This document shows positions 23,317 through 32,075 of a DNA stretch of 64,000 nt, piece after piece (the first letter of the stretch is position 1; every line of letters starts with the position of its first letter). A program made the translations under genes and the position numbers. A model generated the notes under the pieces. The model was not told where the DNA came from and searched no databases. It worked only from the letters and a program-made list of their open reading frames with translations. The stretch lies in assembly GCA_047495785.1 (NCBI GenBank), contig JBLDXI010000013.1:2852001-2916000 (forward strand), in the 5' to 3' direction. Source of the stretch: Lepidodermella squamata (Eukaryota > Gastrotricha).

Positions 23317-25514
23317 ATGGAAAATGAGGATGCTCCGACGACCGAGCGCACGCCGCTGATTCAGCCAGTCCAGCCTGTCCCGCAGCAACGAACCAGCGGC
23401 GGCTCCTCGGTCGAAACGCGCCGGCCAGTTATCGCAGTCGCGCCGGTAAATGCCGACGAGCAGCCAGTCCCGCTCGCCCCGTCTTCCATGACCGCAGTCG
23501 GCGGCGTTCCGACGATAAATTGCCGCATTTGCCGATCGCTGATTGGCCTGGATGGTAAAATGAGTAACCACGTTGTGAAATGTCCGACCTGCAACGAAGC
23601 CACCCCGATTCGAGCGGCGCCAGAGGGTAAGCGCTACGTGCGTTGCCCGTGCGGGTGTTTGCTGGTCTGCAAGCAGTCGGCAGCCCGTATCAGCTGCCCG
23701 CGGGATCATTGCCGGCGTGTTTTAAATCTCACAGCTACTGGCGTCCAGCATGACGAATCGGATGCGGTGATTCGCAACGTTGGTAATCAACAGTATGGTA
23801 CTCAACAAGCTACACAACTTGTCGTTTCTCACTTGCAATGCCCGTCTTGCTATCTCTCGTTTCTTCTTCAAAGTGATCCGGTATAGTTTTTCTTTATATT
23901 TTTTATAGTAAAAATGTTAAAATATATTTTCAAAGTAAAATGAATGTAAGCGTACAGAACTAAGCGACAGGATGTATTGTAAGTTACGCAGCCGAAAGAA
24001 GTAGAGTGATGGGGGATCAGAAAATACATAAAATTGAAAAAATTCACCGTATTGCCTCAAATTCTAACCCGGGCTTATACGCTTTTGGGTACCGTGCTCG
24101 TTCGATCTTTGACGGTTTTTTTCGGCCCGAGTCGTTCGGTTGCCGATTTTCTTTCGCTGCTTTCCGTCTTTGGACGTTCGAATTTGATTTGGTAAATGAC
24201 TGACGCCACCTCCGGCTTTGAAGCTGGATTTCCTTGGCCTTCGCCGCGAGTTTTGACGATAAGTTTTCAAAGACCTCGCTGAGATCGAACGCTGATACTT
24301 CGCCTATATTGTCGACGATAAAATTAGTCAACCTCTCGGTCCAACGTTTTCGTTCATTGCAGGGTAAGCTAATTCGGTAGAGCAGTAAAACTTGGCGACA
24401 CGGTATTTGTTTATTCATTCAATAAGTTCTCAAATTCATATCTGAATTTTTTGGGGATTTTAAAGCGGCTGCAGTGGACTGTTTGGCTCTTTCCATATCT
24501 TCAATCACCAACTTTAACCGAGCCACTTCTTTCTTGGCCGATTAGTCGGTTCTTCTGTGCACACACTTAGACGATCTCGTCCTAGTTGGCTTTAATTGCC
24601 GCTGTTGTTTCGAGATCGTGAGCCCTTTTTATCAAGGCTTTTCACCGGTTCTTTGGGGTGAATTTCAAGTGTGTTCGCTGAAATCGTAGAAAATGAATAC
24701 AAAAAATTACTGTTCAGTATCTTCAATTTTGTAGAATTACCGAATTTGCCTGGGAGCTGCTGGATCGCGCAAATGGATTTTTCCGGCGATTTGAAGGCGG
24801 CTGATGTTTATTTTTTCGACTCGCACACGAGGTTGCATGCTTCCATCAAAGAAACAGCGCGAACAAAAACAGAACAAAAATGCTCAAAAATGCTTCAAGT
24901 TTGTAAAAATACCGAAATTCGGTTGCACATCATTTGAGAAAATTTGAGAAGGCGCCAAGTTGACTGTTAGGCATAAAAAGCAATGATAACGGCGAAGAAA
25001 AAGCTCGTTGAGAGCTACAACTGTGAGAGATTCAAAGCTTCAAAGTGTGTCTACTTTTCCTGTGCGTAGTAGCTTTTGTTTGTTGGAAATAGTCATGCGA
25101 CTAGGCATGATAGTTTGATAGAAAAAATATAAGGATTCTAACATATCAGATATTTTTGCAAATGTTTCTTGTGTTTTTTAGTCTACCCCTTACGCAAGAT
25201 GTCCCCACTGCTCAGCTCGTGCCGTGTTGAACAAAGGCTACGTCCGCCGGCGGATAATCGCATTCAGTGTGATTGCCTCCCTGCTCCTGGCAGGCGGAAT
25301 CGCCGCTCTCGTCCTGCTAATGCCGATGACATTCGAGCAGAAAAAGTACGGTCTCATCGCCGCGTGGGGATCTCTCTTCGTTCTTAGCATCATTTTCGGC
25401 ATCTTCGCCGTCTACTTCGCGATGATCAAGGTGGCCAAGGTGATGACGTCGAACACGTCATCTTACGGCAACAACGTCAACGGCAACGGCAACGGTCGCT
25501 ACGCCTATGCATAA
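23317..25514 (+). CDS. PIP4P1: PIP4P (TMEM55) PtdIns-4,5-bisphosphate 4-phosphatase
   Basis: Late endosome/lysosome membrane protein of the TMEM55 family, described as removing the 4-phosphate from PtdIns(4,5)P2; vertebrate TMEM55B also links lysosomes to dynein. Exons 23317-23880 and 25182-25514 join in phase 0 to give 298 residues (human about 277). A Pro-rich N-terminus precedes paired CxxC motifs (CRICRS, CPTCNE, CPCGC). The family CX5R motif is intact as CKQSAAR. CPSCYLS and CPHCSAR follow, then two membrane segments near residues 225-285. The 1.3-kb intron (23881-25181) is unusually long here and contains an antisense coding-like remnant. A truncated paralog lies 1.4 kb downstream. Confidence 0.93.
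24044..24838 (-). other. Antisense coding-like remnant inside the PIP4P intron
   Basis: On the minus strand this intron shows protein-like pieces in order: an ATG-started exon-like stretch (24838 down to about 24741, beginning MQPRVRVEKINIS) that ends at a GT donor; after a TTTCAG a frame reading TLEIHPKEPVKSLDKKG; then KKEVARLKLVIEDMERAK; and a longer open frame (24044-24418) with a helical, Lys/Arg-rich C-terminus. The pieces cannot be joined without a one-base frame change and in-frame stops, so it looks like a decayed nested gene or mis-assigned splicing. No family recognised. Confidence 0.3.
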
Positions 25515-26184
25515 TCATCTGATAAGCAGTGTACAGATTACCGTAAGAAGAAAAATACCTACACAAAACGAAGTTCTTTCATGTGACTGACAGACCAATT
25601 TTTGGGCTTGAAAAATTGCCTGCATTTGAAAATATTCCGACTATAAATACTTAATGTTATACTACTCGTAATAAAAGCCTTCGACTTTTTAAGTCTTCTT
25701 CTACCATATCCGCTGAAATTTGAATCAATGATTGTACGGTGCATTTTACGCAACTATATTATGAATTTTCTTGATATTAATTTATTACTTGACAATAATA
25801 AAAATAATCGCATGCTTTTGAGCCTTGTCTGTGTGTGTGAAGCTTTTACGCGCTGCTGCTTTCTCGAACAATTTTTTTTGGTTGGCGACACGTTGCTGTC
25901 GTGTTACATTCTTATCTTGCTACGGACGGTGAAACGACTTGTGATACATATATATGAGCTTTTTGAACGACGTGAAACGTATGACCGCTCTTGTGTTATA
26001 ATTAACATTTCAATTTCGATGGGCCCCATGATCACTTCTCGGGCTTGTTGTCTTCTTTCTCAACAGACGTATAATATCGAAAATAAAACGTATTACATGC
26101 ACATTTCTCTCGCGTAGAACTATCGTAAAACTGTTGTTCAATTCGGCTCGATCGCTTATTTCGCGTCTTTTGATCACCCGATCC
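25515..26184. other. Intergenic region, PIP4P to PCBD
   Basis: About 670 bp with no supportable gene. A plus-strand open frame at 25728-26117 has no protein-like character. Confidence 0.5.
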
Positions 26185-26560
26185 ATGGCTAGCAAGGTTG
26201 AGCGCAGAAAATTGACCGCTGAAGAGCGATCTGGTGCTTACCTGAGCGATTTGCTCAACAACGGCTGGGCTATGGTTGAAGGTGGACGCGATGCGATTAA
26301 AAAGGAGTTCAAGTTCAAAGACTTCAACGCCGCCTTTGGGTTTATGACCCGTGTTGCGCTGAAAGCCGACAAATTGGACCATGTAAAATATTTTTTCAGG
26401 AATTTTCTCAAAATTCTAAACTTTTTCATTTTAGCATCCTGAATGGTTCAATGTGTATAACCGAGTCGAGGTTACGATGAGTACCCACGATTTGTCTGGT
26501 TTGTCGACATATGACGTCGAAATGGCCAAATTTATGGAGGCTGTCGCTGAAAAGCAGTAA
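26185..26560 (+). CDS. PCBD1: Pterin-4a-carbinolamine dehydratase (DCoH)
   Basis: Regenerates quinonoid dihydrobiopterin after aromatic amino acid hydroxylation by dehydrating 4a-hydroxytetrahydrobiopterin. Exons 26185-26382 and 26435-26560 give 107 residues (human PCBD1 104). The intron falls exactly between the two His codons of the catalytic motif [14 protein letters not shown], and [17 protein letters not shown] matches the family end. The frame is open for 17 codons upstream of the ATG but contains no earlier ATG. It sits between two PIP4P paralogs without obvious functional connection. Confidence 0.96.
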
Positions 26561-26901
26561 AAATTCTTGCCACGAAAATCACTGTATTTTTATCGAAGAA
26601 AAATGCTCTCTACTACTATTCCAAAAAGTAGATGTTAGTTTGTGATAATTTTTGAAAATGGTGTCTGACTATACCATGTGGTCTTCCCGCAATATTCTGA
26701 GATCATTCGCACTTCTCTTGACACATTATAAAATATGCTGCAATAAAATGGGTTTATATCGAATTTCCGTCTTATTGGCCCGATGGGAGTGATTTGTCGT
26801 CAAAGTTAGAATGACGGCGTTGTTTGCGTGATTCACTATGAGTAACCAAGGCTCGAGCAGTGTTCCTGATTTTTCAAATAATTTTACACTTAAATTCGTC
26901 A

Positions 26902-28155
26902 ATGTCAGATCAAAAGTTCTCTGCAAGTCCTCGGGACAATTCAGGCGTCCTGCTACCCCCTATCCAGCCGAACAGGCGGAAAGTCGTCAATGTGTGGACG
27001 AATAGTGATACTCCACAGCCGGCTGTCATCCCGCCGCGATATATTCATCGCGGCTCTAGACAATACTCGAAACTAGGCGAATCTATACTTGAACAGCCGC
27101 AACAACAGCCCGCAGTACGCATGACCAAACCGCGCGGTCAACCGGCTCCGGTGATAACTGAGCAGCCCGAGCCAATCCTGCTTGTTTGCGCCGTGCTTTG
27201 CCGGGTGTGTCGCAACCTATTACCGGTTGTTGACACCGCTGGCAGTAGTAATGACGTCGGTGCGCCGCCTTCCACTGCTAGTTTAGAAGATGGGGATAAC
27301 TTCAACTCAGCTAACGGCGCGTTTCGAAAAATGGATTTCAAATCAATTGTAGGTCCTGGTGTCGTAAAATGCTGCCGGTGCAATGAACAAACGGTAATTT
27401 TTCGAAAAGATAACAGTCGGAAGGTGATCGATCTCCCAATATTGATAGCTATTCGCAATTTTCTGGAATTCCTCCTCTCAAAAACTGCTTTAATAAGGTA
27501 CCCTCAGATGCGAGTATAAAAATTTGCGACCTTAGCCTGTTAAGATTGCCCAAGAATGGCAAACTTCGATTTATAAAATGCATCCCAATTCGCAGGCTTG
27601 TTTATGACATTTTTGTTTGAGAAATGATCGTATTTCGGGCTTATTTCGGCGCCTAGTCAGCGAACCATGGGTAATCCAAGTGCTACTCCATGTCACTTTT
27701 AGAGAGTTCTTAATGCCGGCTATTCAATGTGGTACCCTACTCATTTGATCAGTCCCTTAGTTAGGCCAAATTCACTAAGTTTGTCCCACTGGGTTAGCTT
27801 TTTATACAGAAACCCAAAAAAAACTTCCAGTAATGACTACCGTAAATCCTGAAATATAAGGATTAGACGCCTCTACGGATTTCACGACCAATTTGCATTA
27901 ATCATACGGCTACTTGGGGGGGCCGGGCCTTTCGCGAAACCCATAGGCTCTGTTTTTAGGGTTCATTTGAAAATTGGAAAAATATATCATTTTCTTGTTA
28001 ATTTTCAGGCAATTAGAGCGGCACCCGAAGGCCGACGATTTATTCGTTGCGTCTGCAACTGCTTATTTCTGGTGAGGACCACATCGAAGCGAGTGAGCTG
28101 CCCGCGAGAAACTTGTCGGCGCTACTTGGAAATCAACGCAACTCTGAATCAATAA
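26902..28155 (+). CDS. Truncated PIP4P-like paralog lacking the CX5R cysteine
   Basis: Paralog of the PIP4P gene 1.4 kb upstream. Exons 26902-27393 and 28009-28155 join in phase 0 to 212 residues. It keeps CRVCRNLLP, CCRCNEQT, the RAAPEGRRFIRCVCNCL block and VSCPRETCRRYL, aligning with the upstream protein. Where the upstream protein has CKQSAAR, this one has VRTTSKR, so the catalytic-type cysteine is replaced by Val while the Arg remains. It stops at INATLNQ before the second CxxC pair and both membrane segments, with no donor site near the stop. The 615-bp intron is long for this window. It may be a soluble pseudophosphatase or a decaying duplicate; the coding frame has no other lesion. Confidence 0.75.
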
Positions 28156-28270
28156 TAATAGAAAAACTCATTTTATTGATTAAAAATCAAACTAGAAAAG
28201 ATCGCATTTTGTGCACCGTTTTCTCAATAATTATGTTAAAATACTATGGCTATGTGTGTTTTTGTGAAAA

Positions 28271-29519
28271 TTACGTCGATTTTATGAATAAATTTGATAT
28301 AAAAACCACCAGCAGCCATACTATGCCGATAAATATTTGTCCGGCGTTAGGCGGTAGTAGTTGTAGCGACAGGTGACTTGCTGCTCTATTGCAGTAGTTG
28401 CTATCGCAGCACCACAGAAAAACACTTGTGTTTTTACCTGCGCAAAAATAAACAACGGCGATAATAATAATAATAATAATCATTCGATTGGCACGCTCAC
28501 CAACCTTTACCGAAGCCCTGTTGGCATCGGTGATACGTAATTGAATAATTCGCGTTTCTCGTGTTTTTCGCCGCCGGCTCGCTGCTGCTGTTGCTGTTGT
28601 TGTTTCCGTCAGCCGCTATTGCCGCCGCAGTTTTGATATACATGTGCGGTGTATAACAGCCGTAAATGATCAATTCAGTTTGGTTCTCCCGAATATACGA
28701 TTTCTAGAATAAACACCGGATATATGAATAGGCAAAGAAATACTAGTCATTAATTACCGCGCACGAGGGTTTATTTCGCGCATCTTCAAGCTTCAGAGAA
28801 TGTCTCGTCGCGGGTCGTTTCGCAAAACACCGCGTAGTAGGCATTGAATCATCTCCTTCACGACACGTATCTGCTAAAACTTCGCGCTCTTCATCCGACC
28901 CGACAACCTTGTTGACCCGATAACAAGCGTAACAGTCGATGTGTTCGATATTATCCTCGTCATCCATCGATTTCTCCTTCCGATTCATGAAAGATTTCAA
29001 GAAGAACGATGTTAAGTTTATCGATAGGGTCTCGACTCGGAAACTAGGTTCTGGAGCCATTTCGACGAGATTTGTTGAGTTTTCCGCTGTTGACTCGTGA
29101 TTCATTTCGTTGCCTGTAGTGTTCGAAACATCTTCCGTGATAGGCTCCTCAACGGCATCCTGTTCCGAAATTTCACCATCTTCCGCCTGATCAGGGGGTT
29201 CATCGCCGTCTTCCTCCTCGCCTTCCCCTAAATCTTCTCCTTCGACCTCACTTTCCACAGGTTCATTAACTATTGGTTCCGGCTCCAAAGCGGTTTCATT
29301 CGAAGGCAAGGTATTCGGGTCGTCGTAAAGAATAACAGGCGCCGGCGTATCTTCAATGGAAGATTCAACCGCCGGAGTCAATAAGTCTATTGGTCCGTCA
29401 TCTGTCCGAATTTCCTCGGCTTCGGATGCCTCAAAGGCCGATGATGGTGGTATAAAAAATTCTCGAGTAGCTAACAGTATCAAAAGCAGTAAATTGCAAC
29501 AATGTGAATACTGCTTCAT
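28271..29519 (-). CDS. Ly6/uPAR-like protein with acidic N-terminus and GPI-type tail
   Basis: Predicted secreted, membrane-anchored three-finger protein of 373 residues. Exons 28758-29519, 28511-28703 and 28271-28437 join in phase. A signal peptide (NLLLLILLATREFF) is followed by about 140 residues rich in Glu and Asp with several N-glycosylation sites. The Ly6 domain opens with IDCYACYRV, continues with spaced cysteines (DTC, RCF, SCA, GCY, RCQQG) and closes with the family hallmark CCDSNYCN. The C-terminus is hydrophobic (IFIGIVWLLVVFISNLF), as expected for a GPI-attachment signal. Only the ends of the domain carry recognisable motifs and the middle has a long Asn/Ser-rich insert. Long acidic stalks are unusual for this family. 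No orthologue assigned. Confidence 0.75.
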
Positions 29520-30322
29520 TGTGAATGACGAAATTGTGCGCTGCTTTCAACTGCAATCAAAGCAGCTGTGAAATGACGCATTAAAACGGTCAAGTTATTT
29601 GCACCTGGTCTGAATTCACGCCTGTGCCTCGTTGCTGCTTTTGCTGCCAATGGAGCGCATCGACGCGCCTAATTTTTCGGTGCGAATTCTGGCACGGTGC
29701 GAAGTCAACACCGCTTTGATATCAAATTACAAAATATGTGAATGCAATATATCAAAACTATGGTCATACTTTTATTATCAAGATTCATTGTTCAACTACT
29801 AAAATCGATTCGAGCAAATGATACCAGGTAATTACATCGGATGTATCACGCAGAATAAAGGACAGAGAAATAACGCAATTTCGTCATTTTACATACATTT
29901 GATATTCATATCAACCGAAGAAAAACGTGGCACGCTCTCAAAAGAAAAAAGATGAACAAAAGTTAAGTCAACTCGACGTTAGACAAGAACTTCGACAAAT
30001 AGAATAGCACTGCGATCACTAATAGGCAGGTTTCAAGGAATAGTGTAAAAAACAAAGATATCGATACAACTACAGCTTTCAATTATCAGACTTCAGGAAA
30101 TGATTTCAAATACACTCAGGGTCCTTCGAAATGTGATAAAAGCTGCTCATGTTAATCAGATTAATTAGTTGTCTGCCATTTCATTATTCAGCTGAATGAA
30201 TGCACGGACCGTCTTGAACTTCAACAGGGAGATCACAAACAATGCAAAATTTCACGCTTTTGTATTACAAGAATGTCATGCGAATGAGTGGCATTCATTC
30301 AGCGGCAAAAATGTGCTATCAA
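29520..30322. other. Intergenic region, Ly6-like gene to HSBP1
   Basis: About 800 bp holding the Ly6-like gene's 5' flank and the HSBP1 3' flank. No supportable feature seen. Confidence 0.5.
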
Positions 30323-30691
30323 TTACTTGGAAGAATTAGTCGGCTGAGCTGTATTTGTCGTTGCAGCAGGATAATCCACACCAGCTTGTGTCTACGGAAA
30401 GAGAACAAAATGTAAGACCAGACGGATTAAAAGCGAAACGCGATCTATTACCATAACATCAGCAATGTTTTTCTCTAGATCGTCAATTCTCGAGCTCATG
30501 TCATCGATTCGAGTCACAATTTCTTCCGACATCTGATGAAAGCGCTCTTGCATTTGTTGAAGCATATTTTGAACGAACACGGTCAAATCTTGAACATTGC
30601 GTGGATCGCCCACGGGAACTTGCATCATAGGGCTTGGCATCATGCCAGCCTGGTAATCGGTACCGGCGTCTCCAGATGTTTGATCGCTCAT
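30323..30691 (-). CDS. HSBP1: Heat shock factor-binding protein 1
   Basis: Small coiled-coil protein that binds the HSF1 trimerisation domain and attenuates the heat-shock response. Exons 30452-30691 and 30323-30391, with a 60-bp intron, give 102 residues (human 76). The core [19 protein letters not shown] and [20 protein letters not shown] is nearly invariant, and the spliced product continues MTQAGVDY as in the human protein. The extra length is a Met/Pro-rich N-terminus. A T-rich tract ending in GGTAG about 25 bp upstream may be a splice acceptor; a BTB gene on the same strand ends 279 bp upstream. Confidence 0.95.
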
Positions 30692-30970
30692 TTTCGAGTG
30701 AATACTCACGTAACTACCCTACCAAAAGGAACAAACTTTTCATTAGCAATATGAAAACTTTAAAAACCGAATCGATCTGAGTAGCAAAACATTGAGCATC
30801 CCGTCTCCAAATTTAACATCTCATTCGTTGAGCATTCATCAAAAATTAAAAGCAAAAGGAAAGATGCGGTAGATGTTACAATTAGTGCATGTAATACATG
30901 AAAGAGAATAACGCTTGCTGAAAATATTAGCAAGGTAAGCAATTATGCAGTAAATTGTCACTATCAACAA

Positions 30971-31348
30971 TCAGCAACAAGGATGGATTTTGATTTGGAC
31001 AGGCGCGTTCGGGTCGTTGTAGTAAGTCGAGATGCGCCAATGAATATATTCATTTTGCGTGTAAATTATCGGACCATCGCCGCAGAAGGGACCATACCAC
31101 TCGATCTCGGCAATCAGTCGGTCTTTATCCGCCGTTGTAGGGACAACAATGGGTGCGTCATCTCGCAGCCATTGCAAGATTTTACCAAACGCCTTTGGAC
31201 ATCTGTCAATAAAATATTCTTTATCCGCGTATTCTCCAGGAAACATTCCAGCGAGGCGTGAACCAAGAGCCTTTTGCTCCGCAATGGTGGCATATGTCGT
31301 TGAAAACATTTTACCGCCGACATTAATACGGATTCGGCTGAGACTCAT
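30971..31348 (-). CDS. Single-domain BTB (KCTD/T1-type) protein
   Basis: 125-residue protein consisting almost entirely of a potassium-channel T1-type BTB fold: RIRINVGGKMFSTTYATI at the N-terminus, LAGMFPGEY, FIDRCPKAFGKILQWLRD and a short tail ending HPCC. KCTD proteins of this fold often act as Cullin-3 substrate adaptors, but no substrate-binding domain is present here. The ATG at 31348 is chosen because the fold starts a few residues later. Single exon. It may be co-transcribed with HSBP1 downstream. Confidence 0.85.
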   Translation of the reverse strand: MSLSRIRINVGGKMFSTTYATIAEQKALGSRLAGMFPGEYADKEYFIDRCPKAFGKILQWLRDDAPIVVPTTADKDRLIAEIEWYGPFCGDGPIIYTQNEYIHWRISTYYNDPNAPVQIKIHPCC

Positions 31349-32075
31349 TGAGCTCTGGAAATACTTGCACACCGATATTAATTACTGCGAAGCTGCGATT
31401 TCTATCAAGCAGAAAGAGAAGCTTTTAACTTTGAACAAACAGTAAACAGGGAAAAAGCCGGATTTTATGGGAACAGTAACGTGTTGTTCACGTGAAAGGA
31501 TGAAAAACATCAAAGTTGGCCTTTGAACCGGCAAAAACAGCAATGAACTGGCTTTCGCTGCTGAAGGACTGATCGACCGAAGACTGATCAAAGCCGATGT
31601 GCCGCCAAACTAATTTGCATAAATTTGCATACACGTTTTCTTCTTTTATCAATATTGTTAATAAACTATATAATTTTTTAGCTGAATATATAAAGTGTAA
31701 TATATACGAAAAGCAAATAACTATTGATTTCTAGCGCCAATTGTTCAAGCTTCAGTCCCGTGCCAACTCTCGGGTCAATGAAGAATGAAGTTCAGAAGTT
31801 GACGGTGATAGGTGACTTCAAACGTTCAGCTGATAGCTACCACCTGCAAATGATTCCTCGCAGAAATATTCTGCAAATATCTTATCCTTTATGCTAATAG
31901 GCGCCTACTGCCCAGCTTGCTCTGAAACATAAGTACTTCCTGTCGTCTGCCGTCTGTTGTCTAACTGGTTTTGCTTTAATGTTGTCTTTGGTGGCATTTA
32001 AAGCTGTTCCCTGTTTTCCTAATATTGAGTCCTCATGCACCATTGCTTTTTGCTCGTCTAGGTGTATGTTCAGTT
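31349..32075. other. Divergent intergenic region, BTB gene and WDR36
   Basis: About 730 bp between divergent genes, presumably holding both promoters. TGCTCGTCTAG ending at 32061 may be a 5' acceptor just before the WDR36 ATG. No gene seen. Confidence 0.5.

Noticed and set aside
27394-28008. Possible separate gene in the long intron of the PIP4P-like paralog
   Set aside because: No open frame of note on either strand, and the flanking exons join cleanly in phase.
28743-29519. Intronless reading of the acidic secreted protein
   Set aside because: A GT donor at 28757 and two in-phase downstream exons complete a Ly6 domain ending CCDSNYCN, so the single-exon stop is intronic.
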